DNA of 40,553 bases from Dichomitus squalens LYAD-421 SS1 (Eukaryota > Basidiomycota > Agaricomycetes > Polyporales > Polyporaceae): contig NW_006766888.1 in NCBI RefSeq assembly GCF_000275845.1, forward strand, positions 674,858-715,410, in the 5' to 3' direction. How positions within the stretch are numbered: the first letter of the stretch is position 1; each line of letters begins with the position of its first letter. Below, in pieces: positions 1 through 11,104 of this stretch. The translations under genes were made by a program, and so were the position numbers. Under the pieces are notes generated by a model that saw only the letters and a list, made by a program, of their open reading frames with translations, did no database searches and had not been told where the DNA came from.

Positions 1-2928
1 ACTTACCATTGTCTCTCAGGATCACCAGCAGTTGCTAAGTCAACGATTAGCTCTACTAACCCTAACCCTGTCTGAGTTTGCGCACAGTAGCGTGTGTACT
101 TCTTCCATGTATAGTAGTTTGCGTCCAATTATTATCGATCTTTGCAAACACAAACTCGCGAATCGTCTGATAATATGATAAATGACAGTTTCGTAGCGTC
201 AGCTTGGGCATCCATGGTAAGGATTGCACCAAACGCTGACCATCTATGTTCATTAACCCAGTCAATAACGTACAATATTGGCCGGAGTTCTGCTGCAGTA
301 CGGTAATCGAAGACCGTACACTCAGCCAGAAGTGACGATCAGTGTCCAGGCGCTAGGTCCGGCCATTGCAGATCATACCTGGTGATTCCCGACCAGTTTT
401 CGCCATCCCTTTGCCATATCTTGCTAATTGTGGTCGGTAAGATGGAACCTGGACATGACTGACCATTTGTTTCGCTTTTTTGCTGATGTGGAGGAGCACC
501 ACCCACCCGAATCGCGATTCTCTGTACTCGATTCCCTCAGTCCGACCTCGGATAAGCCCTCTTAAAATAGGTTATATGTCAAATTATTATTGGGGTTTGT
601 CTTAGCACGTCTTACGAGCGACCCTACTGCTACTTGAAGCTGGCGGCTTCTCTACTTTAATCAGAATCACTGGTGTACAGATTCCCTCCACCTTCAAATG
701 TCCAACCAGACCGAAACCCTTCCTTTCAGAAAGTCCGGCCGTCTCACCTGGCAACCTGCTGCTGGCTCTGGCACAAAGACCGGGAATTGAGTGCGCCGTG
801 TCTTGGTAAACTGAATATATTCGCTATGCGGGCCCGAGAGCTGTAACAAGGCATAGTAGGGAGAAGAACAACGCGGCACACGTTGAGAAACCATCGCGCG
901 AGGATGCATAGATTACCTAATTCTGATATCACAGACGCCCGAAGGCCTGACCGACTCAAGAATCTATCCTGGAATCGACCCGTAGAAACGTGGGGTGGTC
1001 AAAGTGCCCACACGAATTCAGGACGATTCCCTTCCACCGAATCGCTGCAGAATCGCTTGTCGAACCGTCCTCCGAAACGCCATCTTTGACTACCCCTAAT
1101 GACGCGGAGTCCGATGATGACTTGTCGCATGCCTACTTAACATTCGCTGGGCTCGCGCTTCGATGGGTCCGCGGCGGAACCAAGGACAGAAACTAGAATC
1201 GTCTCAAAGGAATGTCTTCGAAGGGGGTGTATAGGAACCCGTCGGCGCTGTATGTGTCCAAGCAGGTGAAGGGAACTGTCGGGAAGGATATCCGTCAAAA
1301 CAGGATGAGATACGGATAGTGACCATGTGGATGTGAGGAACAAACCAACACGAGCTGCAACCATACTAAGATATACACTAGAGGCGAATACCTTGCAACA
1401 GAGGCCGTGTTACTTCGGGGGAAGTGGCGGTGTGGGGCGAGAGGACAAGGGGTAAAACGCTCAAACGTGCGCCGCAAGCGCACCTTCCGGCAAGCATCGT
1501 AACAAGATGCACGGCATTCTGTTATCTGGAACGCATTCGAATAAAGCTCTGAATCGCGAAGACATAGAGGATTTGTGCCTACCCAAGGAAAGGACCTGCC
1601 GTGCTCTGCAGATATGTCAGTATGTGTGTACCTTTCGCGAGGCCGGGACCGGCGCTGGGTCACAGACTCGAAGACCGCCGCTTGGGGTGACACACAAGAC
1701 ACGTTAATGTCGATCCTTGTCGTTGTTGTATGTTGAGTGGTACACGCCAATGTTAATCGCAAGACTGATATGCCGACGGGGGTTGTGCCAACAACCCTGC
1801 ACAACAAGTGCTGGCGCTCGGTGCCGACTGATTGTTTGTCCTTGTGTTCGTGGCCGCGTGCTCGACGCGTGGCTGCCACGAGGTTCTCGCTCCTCTACCC
1901 ACTAGCAGATCGCTTTGCAAATTCAATTCGCCCTAAGTTGTTGTCTCATCCAGACAGCGACGTTGATATCATCCCGTCAACTGAGACCTTGAGGTCTAAC
2001 CATGTGCGCACGAAACACTGTGTTACGTATGCTTGTTTCTGGTGTTCAGGCATCGGACACTCGTAGCCGTCGAGCCGTCGAACCGTTGCTGATGCACTTA
2101 GACTCACCGGGAGGGGCGGGGGTGCCTTGTCAACGAATTCAACTACATACTGACACCCCCGCGCGCGCAGCCTTGGGAGTGGGAAAAGCTCCGGGTGGAC
2201 TCTACCACCTGCGCGCACATGGACCCGTTGAGTTTGCGCCACGATCTTCCGTGTCGTAATCCCGAAGAGGACGGCGAGGCGGTGACAAGCCAAGCGTGGT
2301 CACGCCCCATTGCGAACGTATCGCCTTGTCGATCTTAGTTCGCAGCACCTCCCGTGATTTACACGCGGGTTTGACGGTCCAACACACTTGCATTACGCCA
2401 CTACGTACAATGACCGCTGTAGTTGCCATAGTATACCAAGCTACGTACTGCCAACAAGGACCGTGGTGCGTGCAATGGCCTCGAGACCCCGGACCACCAG
2501 GGGCCGATTCCTCCAGGACATCAACTTAAGACGCACGAGAGAAACCAAGACGCCATACTGTACAATACGATTGGACAAGGGTCTCAAATCCCAGGACGTT
2601 AGAGTGGGGCGTTAGAGTGGAGCGACAGTATCGAGAAGGGAGCGTGCCGAGCTGGTGGCCACATATATCGGAGCATTTACACTATCCCGAGAACGAGAGA
2701 GCCCGAGAAACCGAAACGCCAGCTTGTGGGAGCCATGTAAGTTAGCGGTCAAGAAGAGCGAGCATACGAGCCTCAATCTCCGCAGTCAAGGGACAAGCCT
2801 GAAACAATCAGGAGTAAGCCACCAGAGCACTCAGGGATGAAGGACCCCCCACGAAGGGAGACAGGAACGCACAGACGCGAGCCAGCCTAGCCATCGATCC
2901 AGCATGACACGACTCCAGAGCGATAGAA
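1..2928. other. Gene-poor left flank, no supported gene
   Basis: No reading frame here shows a recognisable domain, a coding-like exon chain or conserved splice phases. The longest open frame (1295-1879, minus, 194 codons) has a composition expected of chance and no motif. Two small features are visible: CCCTAA twice in a row near 57-70, and a short direct duplication at 2597-2620. No transposon ends, reverse-transcriptase or transposase motifs were recognised. Confidence 0.6.
2597..2620. repeat. Short direct repeat, 11 bp twice
   Basis: The word CGTTAGAGTGG occurs twice with two bases between the copies. It is a local duplication with no evident function. Confidence 0.6.
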
Positions 2929-3537
2929 TCAGCCGCTAGAGTGAACCCGCCCCCCCGCAGTGTTAGGGCAGAAGGCCTTGATGTGCCGAGAGAGGGTGTC
3001 GGCGCGCGCGAAGTCAGATCCGCAGTGCGGACACTGTTTTGTCATGTTGCGGAGGTGGCACTCCGCGATGTGCTTCCCAAAGCTGGAGGGATACATGTCC
3101 TTGCCGCAGCGCCCGCCCCAGAGGCACACGCCGCGGTTGCGATTGTCCGTCACAGCCACGCTGTGGTACTGACGCAAGTGTCGCGCGATGCCTGCAGGAC
3201 TAGAATCCTCCAGGAGCATGCCACAGTGCTGGGACTCCCACTCGCATCGTGGCTCGCTAGGATGGCCGTGATTCGTAGACACGGCAGAGCTCAGCTGGTC
3301 CACACATGCGTAGGAGTAGCCTGTGGTAGATTGCCCAAGCACACCGCCAGCATACCGACCAGCATTCGCTATGTTCGAGTACGATGGTGAGAAGGAAGGC
3401 GTCGTGCGGTAAGAGTCGCTTTCCATGCCAGAATACGGAGGCAGAGAACGGTGCCCGTCCCTTGGTAAGTCGTAAGGTGCGGCATTCATGTGGGGAAAGG
3501 TGCTGCGAGGGCGAGTCATCCGGAGATCACTGAGCAT
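2929..3537 (-). CDS. C2H2-like zinc-finger protein, 202 aa, single exon
   Basis: This is a complete ATG-to-TGA frame of 202 codons. The first 95 residues are polar and rich in Ser, Tyr and Pro. The C-terminal half carries three C2H2-like modules. The first has C-E-W-E-S-Q-H-C (about residues 97-104) followed by HLRQYH. The second has CLWGGRCG (about 138-145) followed by GKHIAECH. The third is a compact CPHCGSDFARADTLSRHIKAFC-like finger (about 169-190), close to a classical C2H2 finger but with a final Cys in place of the second His. Trp-containing split fingers of this type are common in lineage-specific families of wood-decay basidiomycetes. DNA or protein binding is likely; no target can be named. 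A decayed relative lies about 5 kb downstream at 8238-8762. There is no sign of introns. Confidence 0.75.
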   Translation of the reverse strand: MLSDLRMTRPRSTFPHMNAAPYDLPRDGHRSLPPYSGMESDSYRTTPSFSPSYSNIANAGRYAGGVLGQSTTGYSYACVDQLSSAVSTNHGHPSEPRCEWESQHCGMLLEDSSPAGIARHLRQYHSVAVTDNRNRGVCLWGGRCGKDMYPSSFGKHIAECHLRNMTKQCPHCGSDFARADTLSRHIKAFCPNTAGGRVHSSG

Positions 3538-6500
3538 GAAGAGACGTTTCAGCGGATCGTTGGAGATGAAATGAGGGCGAGGCTCACGCTATGGAAGGTT
3601 GCCAACCGCTAGTGTGGTTGGGGACGCCATGAGGGCTATACGTGTATGGCGTGCTATATGCAGAAGCGCATTGAACCAAACGACTCGACTTGCAGCAAGC
3701 TGTCACTTACGTTGTGTGTACGTATTGTCTCTCATAGGGGCCGGAATGGGTGGACGACGGGGAATTTGGGGAGTCTGGGGAGTAAGACTTGCTGTTTGTA
3801 CGAATACATATGATTGAGTGTCCAGACTGAAGATGAATTACGGAGTACTCACTAGTCGGCGTGCTCATAGGGGTGGTCTCTAGTAAACGGGGATGGTAAG
3901 ACGGGCAGGCTTCCACCAAGAAGTAACAAACGATGCGTACTCGTAGATCAGATCCAAAGGCATTTGCCGACTGCCAGAAGTGTGCCCCAGGAAGTCGCGA
4001 CGTGTGGTCGAAGGCATCACAGCCGATGAGGATTGCATGACTGGGACGTAAGGGAAGAAGTAGAAGACAAGGGAGTCGTAGTCGGGATCCAAGGAGCGAG
4101 CGGGTTCCTTGACGCAGAGTCGTACAAGGTCTTTATAGCAAGGACTGAATGGTGCCGATGGGCCGCCCCTCGCGTCACAAGGAGTGACAGCGCACTGCTA
4201 GGGCACAGGCGATGAGGTGCAGAGGAAAGCGCAAGGGTGAGGGTTGAACGTTGACAATTGAGGACAAATATCATGCCTTACATAGTGTCCTGTTGAGCTG
4301 ATTCCGGCAAGCCGCGCGCTGAGACTCCATTCGGCGACTCAATGTTCGGAGCATGTCCTCGGACTCTGGAACAGGAGGAAGCCGAGTACGAAGGCGTCAA
4401 AGAATTACTCAGGTCTTCTCTGATTCAACAGCGCGTGTGCACCCTGGTGCAAATCAGGCTAGTGACCGGTGACGATGCGGGGAGCGAATCTATCATCAGT
4501 TCATGTCCCGTTCGTCTGGCATTCCCAGCTTCAGTATGAGCACTACGCAGGCACCAGATCGTGCGAAGATGCCGGAGGGACCACGACCGGTTGTTGGCGG
4601 CCGAAATTGCGTCAAGGATACGAGAGGAGCACTCAGATGGACAGGCATTCTATCAGGGTTACAGCATGCAAAATCAAGCCCTCGTCGGCGGAACGACCGC
4701 TCGTGATGCCAACCAACGCGACGCTACATGCGGAAAGGCAATCCCCACAGCCGCACAGAATAGAGCAAAGATACAACAAGGTTTACTAGAAGGTAGGGCG
4801 AACGACAGATGAGCATGAAGCAGCCAGCTGAGCCTGTGCTCTTCAAGGTGTAGGAGCTCCTGCAGACTGCAGCGAAGAGGTCTGTGAAGAATAGTCAGAA
4901 CTGCCCCCATAGACAGGCCTGCAAGCATAAGCCTCGAGGATGCATGGATGAACCAGTGTAATCGGGCAAATCAAGAGGACATGGCGGTACAAGCCCAAGT
5001 ATCCTACGGTGCCAACGCCGCAGTGCGTGCGCAAAGGTGCTGCAATTGGGTGTAGGCGCCCTATATTCCGCATCTTCCCGGTCATATCCCGATACGTTGC
5101 ACCGCCTCAACGCCGCAGGCAAATTCTTGAGGAACCCAGCGACAGCACTGAGATCGCCTACCTTGCCATCGTCCGACTCCATCTTTCATAGATGCGCTCG
5201 CAATATTGTTGATCGCACATACTGGCTCCATAACGAGACGGCGCGGAGCTGCTTCCTTTGCGCCCAAACCGACAACAACAGGAAGTGTCGACATTCACTC
5301 GATTCCTTCCAATTGCTAGCTCGGCCAAACGGTCTTTCAAGGCAGAGGCGCCATCTACAGGGCAGGTCTGTTTGGATGCCAAGCGACACTCCGTCGATGG
5401 CGCAGCTGTCCTTTGATTTTTGCTCTGCACCAACGGGATCTTCCTTCCTCTCGTCCGTGCTCCACGAACACATTACCCTATGGCAAGACTTCGTCATCTG
5501 TCATTGTTGGAACGTATACCTATCCCTCAGGGTCTATTGCGACAAGAATATCGCTGCTCGCCATTGGCCCAAAGGTGCCACCGCGCTTCCTCTTCTCCGC
5601 CCTCGGAGGTTTGGGCGGTGTCCAGGACGCCCATGTCTTTCCTCTTGAGACATTCCGAGGTATCCCGATTTACAATCCTGGGCGTCGTCCTCTCACGTTT
5701 ATTATCGCCTATCTGCGCGCTGTTCCTGGATACCGTTCTTGCTGTACACTTGAACGCTGGTCGAAGGCAACGCGGGAGAACGGGTGGCACCCTCTTCCTC
5801 TTGAAATCTTCATAGCAATATGCCCCGCTCACGTATCCTCCAGAAGCAGGTGCATTCAGCGAACTTACTCTAGTAGTCGGAAGAACAACGAACGCTCCGA
5901 AAGCCGTCATTAAACTCATCGATATAGCCTCCCGGTATGGCGCTTCGTGAAATGCACGCGTTGCTAGTACCCAAGAGCATGGTGCGGTTGAATGGGGTCT
6001 TCGACATCGACGCTGATCATCGCGAATAGCGTCATCGCCTCCCCTGTACCGGGCTCTGTTTTGGCCTTCAATTCCCAAGCATCTACGCACGCCTACATGT
6101 GCATCCGGTATACAGGACAGGACCGGGTTCAGAAAATGGTATCCGAAGACACCTCATTGTCACCGGGCCCCGAAAAAGAGCGGATCAGGCTGAGGGCGAA
6201 CCTTAACTTCAGTAAGCGCAGCGATGTGGGAACGCCCATTGCCTGGGCCGATCCCATTCCAACCACACTGCGACGTTCAACGCGTCGCATGTCCGTCTTT
6301 CTTGTACATCGATGCGATGCAGAAGAAGTGCTCACAACGGTGGAGCCCTCTTTCGTGTACTCGGGTACAGCCCAGGCCGAAGGCCAGTAGGCGGCAGGGT
6401 CGACAACACGCGTGGGCTGCAAGGTGGTGACAGGTACCGAAGCTCTATTCACTTCCAGGCCCTGTTTATCCGTAAACACCTTCTCTCGCGATCCAAACAG

Positions 6501-8237
6501 GTCATTGCCATTTTCCCGTCGAACCTGCTGCAGTGCCACAGCACAGGTCTTGCGGTTCTCGCTCGCCTCGTAGATGAAGTAGCCGACGGCAGGCGGCACT
6601 TTTTTGCGGTCTGCTGACATTCATATCTTGACGTCTTTGTACCACACGCCTTCTCCCAGGTATTGGGACGAGATATACGACAGATACAGAGTCGTTTCAG
6701 GCCTGCCCCCATGCAACGCCTTCCACCAGGCCCGGGCTCCAACTCAGCCTTGCGTCATTGTTCGATAGATCCTAGAGCGGTGGTCAATGACGTGTCTTAG
6801 GATCGAAGTTCCCCAAATGAAACTTTCAGGACTATAGGAATTCCTCTCCACTCCTCTATTCATTCTCTTTCCCCCACGTCTGTAGGATTGAGAACGACCC
6901 GCAAGACAAGCTTGATTAGGAGTCGCCACCCACAACAAGGGAGAGCGCCTGAACCACGTGGCCGTCGCGCGCCCATGACCTCAGAAGATTCCCTCCATTT
7001 GACCACCCCTGTGCGATTCGATATCGCGCTCACATGTCCTTTCGAAGTCAATCACAATATGATCTGACCAACGCCTCAACAGTCATCAGAGCAAGGGTAC
7101 AGAAGAGCAAGAAGCTGACGGGGATGGCGGACTTCCTTGATCAAGAATGCGCGTACAGCTGAGTTGCGGCGGATCTAGGCGAACCTGATGACTCCCGCTG
7201 CAAGAGCCTACCGGCGGAGAATCAAGATGAACGCGGGTGCCGCTAGGATTTGTGGGTCCACGCCTCAATTGCCGTTCTAAGGGCCCGAAACGTGATGTCG
7301 GCGCGAGACTGCGCGTGGTCACATTTCCGAACAATAGCAGGTTCACGAAATCGCATCGACGTGGCCCAATACTGGGTAGCCTGCGACATAACTTTGCTGC
7401 ACAGGCTCCCGTAAGTGGACACGTAAAGATGACCCCAGCGTTCGTGGTTTGAAGGGCTTGGAACAAACCTTGATGGCAATAGAAAGTGCATTGAGAAGAC
7501 TAGAGCCGGAGGGCGATTGAAGAGGCGTCTTTGCGAGTCCCCACGTTGGGTCTCTTCAGATCACCAGGTGGGTCGCAGCAGGGTCGATGAATCAATGAAT
7601 ATGCGTACTATACGGCGGTGTAACATTACAGGCACTGAAACAGGCGCTAAGAGAAAGAAGTCAGTGCATGGAAACGAGACATCACGGAGCTCAATACAGT
7701 ACTCAGCTAGGGTAGAATGTATTGTAGGCCTTGAAGATGGGGATACCTTACATAGGTTAAGCAACCAGTGCTGACATAGGCATATATTGTACAGGAGGTT
7801 GAAAAGCAAGACCTGTCTGGGACCAGTAAATCATAGGCGGCTTTGGAAGGTGGCGGCTTACTGGAGTCTGCGGCGGGTGCTAGTGCACGAAAGAAAAGAG
7901 TCCAAGGGAATAGATGAGCGGAAGCCCTAGACATGGTTGCATTGATGAGAACAAGCGCGGTATCACCACCCCACACCCCTTCGACGGGACTCGACCACTC
8001 CCCGTCCTTGCGTGTTGGACGACGATCGATAATTGGCGCTTCATACACCAGCGCCAGTACTAGTAAAGTGCCACATACCGCTGCACACTACATAAAGGGA
8101 AAGAGCAATGCGGTCAGAGACGATCTAGGAGACAGAACTCTGTCCATGTGACGCAACAGGGAAACGCACCCGTTGGGTGTAGCGGCAGCCAACACCTCCC
8201 TTGTAGGTCGGCGCCGCTTGTCTTGACCCTGTAGCCT
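3538..8237. other. 4.7-kb stretch without a supported gene
   Basis: Several open frames of 120-200 codons exist (for example 5037-5648 plus, 5527-6090 minus and 6129-6620 minus), but they overlap each other on opposite strands, show no domain and are about as numerous as expected by chance at this base composition. The frame 6129-6620 has the most protein-like N-terminal third (it begins MSADRKKVPPAVGYFIYEAS) and could be a remnant. No mobile-element signature was recognised. Confidence 0.5.
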
Positions 8238-8762
8238 CTAAACTTGAGCGCGATACAAAAAGTCGTGCCACTGGCACACGAGCGGTTCTGGGCGGCAGAA
8301 CACCTGCCCGCAGAATCCGCAGGAGCGACAGGCGCTCTTGAGGTGACAGGTCGCGACATGCTTCCCCATCCCTCCGGATAGAATTGTGCTGCCCGGAACA
8401 CACTCGCCACCCTAGGGGCCCGAGTGCGCTTCTTCCCGTTATGTCCCCCGTGCCAATGCTTATCCCGTGGTGTTCGCGAAGATGGGCAAGGACTGCCGGA
8501 GTCGTGTCATCCCGCAAAACCTCGCCACATATGGGAGTACTATCCCATTGGCAACGAAGGTATTTGTCTACGGCCGCTACTAGATATTGTAAAGCAGTTT
8601 GCTCAGGAGCGCAGCCAGATGGGGGTAGAAGGGCCAGTGTGGAGGTGGGTAAGGCGGAGGATTGTAGATTGCGCTGGGTCCTTGCAACGCGAGTCGACGG
8701 ACTCGGAAGCCACTGGGCCTGTTTGTGCCGAAGACAGCGCGGCCAGGCGTCTCCTGCCGCAT
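8238..8762 (-). pseudogene. Frameshifted relic of the C2H2-like zinc-finger family
   Basis: Pieces of a protein related to the gene at 2929-3537 can be read on the minus strand, but in different frames. Around 8555-8450 one frame gives CQWDSTPICGEVLRDD and then AHLREHHG, matching the first finger (CEWESQHCGMLLEDS, HLRQYH). From about 8418 down the frame changes by one: it reads GGEC, then GKHVATCHLKS and CGFCGQVFCRPEPL, matching GKHIAECHLRN and CPHCGSDFARADTL, and ends at a TAG at 8238-8240. That second frame carries a TAG just upstream of GGEC, so no single frame crosses the junction. A proline- and tyrosine-rich segment at about 8690-8600 (reads NPPPYPPPHWPFYPH) lies in yet another frame and may be the old N-terminal part. 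The third finger has lost its regular His spacing. An unusual spliced gene is possible, but decay is simpler. Confidence 0.55.
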
Positions 8763-9888
8763 GGGGTTAGTTAGCTAGGATGGTGGCAAGCGGCGTGGGT
8801 AGCGCTTCATATAGTGTTCGAGGAAGAGTATGGCGTAGAAGGCCAAAGTCGAGTTAGGAGCAGGGAGGAGAGGGGCGGCGATGGATATGATCGCAGCTGA
8901 TAGACGCGAAAGACACCTGGTGCCCGCTGACATGACTGAGACTAGTTTCTGTCAACGGCGCATACACAAAGTGCCATTCAACTTACTTACAGGTAGTGTC
9001 AAGACCTGCGGCTCTGTGTTGATCGAACGTTTGACAGCGTCCAAGCAAGGAATGTCAGATAAACAACAGGAAATCTGGGGGGGGATGAAGGCTTACAGTC
9101 ACAGTGAGAAGATGTCTTCAAATGAACAGAGAAGCATCCACTGGGACTGCAGCGTACGATATGAGCGTCACGATCACGGCAGTGCCCGATATCCCGACAG
9201 TATCCTGCCCCTGATGCCAAGTACTCGGACTGATTATGGTCTTTTGTGTCTGCTCTGCCTCGTTACTTCTCCATGCAGGGCCGCCACGGCCACCACGCCT
9301 TGCAAGCAGCGTCAATTGGACGAAGCTTACTCTGATGTCCCTGAAGTCATCCCTTGAGAAAGCTTCAGTACTCGTGCTCAGGCTCTGACACGTAACGCGT
9401 GAAGGTCAGACTCACCACTAGACCAGGAGATTCAGATCTGAAGCTCAGTCCACCTGCATTGAGGTGCAAGTGAGGATTCGTCAATGTTTCAGGGTGTTCG
9501 CAATCCGCGCCGTCTGCAGGTAAGGAGGGCAGGCGTTTTATCCTGGTTCATGACTCAAATTGAGTTGGAATGCAACACCTGTTTGATTTTCTGGTAGCCG
9601 GTCCTGCAAGGGTATGTGCGAGCTTCCTCTCGGCCTATGATTGTGTGATGGGTACGGGAGTCCTGGCGCGTTATGTGAGGACCGGGTGAAGTGAACTCGC
9701 CACGGAGAATCGGGGCGGCGTCCCGAAGGACAGATCACGTGCTGTGGGGTTTTGTGCGCGGCGTGACTTGTTGAAGTCACACGCCGCCGCGTCCATTAGT
9801 CGCGTCCGGCGCCTGCGCGTCTCCTGCAGCTCTGCTCTTGCCCTCGATCATAACCACTTCCACGAGTTCACACAATAGCATCGCCAAC
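8763..9888. other. Intergenic stretch upstream of the orphan gene
   Basis: I see no gene. The last 100 bases before the ATG at 9889 are pyrimidine-rich and contain the pattern TTCCACGAGTTCACACAATAGC, which looks like a fungal 5' leader. The rest holds only short chance frames. Confidence 0.5.
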
Positions 9889-10801
9889 ATGCAAGCCGCA
9901 GTCTGCCTGCCTCCGACGACACCGACTCGTTCTGCATACTCCTCGCCGACGAACTACTCCCACCCACCGCTGCGTTCATCACCCCTAGCCAGCCCTGCGT
10001 CCTCGCCCGCCGCCCGGGCTGAGGCGCGTCGCCGCTCCCACTACAAGGCCAACCCATTCAGCACTCCAGCGAGTCATCGCTCCCGTGACACGCACGCGCA
10101 AGAATCGCGTCGTCGCTCATCGTACACCCCGAGTATCTTCGTGCAGGGCAGCTCGACCCAAGGCGCCAGCTCAAGTGCGCCGACAGAGGAGCCTCCCCGG
10201 AAGACGTTCCTCCGCGAACGGCTCAAGGCGAGGTGTCTGGAGCGTGCTGCGCAGAAGCGCGAACGCGCACTTGCGCGGGGCAGTCGGCACCTTAGCAGCG
10301 ACCGGAGCAGCGACGGCATAGACGAGATGATGGAGGACGACGAAGAGGAGGAGGTCATGCTCAACGACGAGGTACGCACTGTGCTCTGCTTCTATCTTGC
10401 TATGTGGGTTGACGCAGCGCTGTTGCAGTTATTTCGGCGGATTGTAGACAGCGCGAAACGCAAGGAGCGCCATGCCTATCGCCTGTCTTACGCGTATGAT
10501 GTCGGCTCGTCCTTTGATCCGGATATGGAGGACCCTCAGTCCTGGGAGACCGAGCTCAATGGTGCGTTTCTAGGATACGAGTCCCCGTCATTATCTATGA
10601 TATGTGGCCTAACTGTAGATGGATACTGCAGGGTCCAAGCCGTACTCCACGGAGCCAGACGACCTCCTCGAGGAAGAACTCGAAGCATATGCCGCTGAGG
10701 CGGAGTTGAACCTGGACGACCTCCAGGTCGAGGACATCTGGAGTCTCAGCGACTACGAGGATTTCGGCCCGACGACCCAGGACGACATGGATACGGATTG
10801 A
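9889..10801 (+). CDS. Orphan protein of 261 aa, disordered N-terminus, acidic C-terminus
   Basis: Three exons: 9889-10371, 10429-10561 and 10632-10801. The introns are 57 and 70 nt with GTACGC...GCAG and GTGCGT...GCAG ends, and the phases fit. The protein is not recognised. Residues 1-110 are rich in Ser, Pro and Arg. A basic helix follows (reads KTFLRERLKARCLERAAQKR, about 104-123). Next come an acidic run (DDEEEEV), a second charged helix (LFRRIVDSAKRKERHAYR) and an acidic tail ending DDMDTD. The first intron is a multiple of three without a stop, so a retained-intron product would stay in frame. The ATG at 9889 was chosen because the open frame further upstream has no ATG. It faces mlh1 tail-to-tail. 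A nuclear or scaffold role would be a guess. Confidence 0.75.
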
Positions 10802-11104
10802 TTCGCTGTCTCGCTATCGTTGCATTTGCTATATGCTGCGCTGTCTACATATTTTCAAGGATTCCACTCTTTGCGATCATGCAGTACATACCTTAGCAAC
10901 ACAGGCCTATACGTAATCGTCCCTAGAGGAGTGCCACCCTTGGCATTCCGTACGCGCTAGCGGATGCAAACCACCGGAATTTACGGCATGGCAGCACGAC
11001 TCAGCATTATACTGTACAGTAACTAGCCATCTATGTATAAATAATACCCTGACTCGCGCTGAAACATCGAACCATTGTGCCACATCGCTCCGTCCTGTCG
11101 ACCC
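10802..11104. other. Convergent 3' intergenic region
   Basis: This lies between the stop of the plus-strand orphan gene and the stop of mlh1 on the minus strand. It is relatively AT-rich near 11020-11050 (TATGTATAAATAATACC), a plausible 3'-end processing region. There is no gene. Confidence 0.5.

Noticed and set aside
57..71. Two tandem CCCTAA telomere units
   Set aside because: Two copies only (CTAACCCTAACCCTG); too short for a telomere or an internal telomeric array.
1295..1879. 194-codon minus-strand open frame
   Set aside because: No motif, Arg/Thr/Cys-heavy composition, and a frame of this length is expected by chance in a window this size.
5037..6090. Overlapping 203- and 187-codon frames on opposite strands
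   Set aside because: They overlap antisense, share no domain and show no splice continuation.
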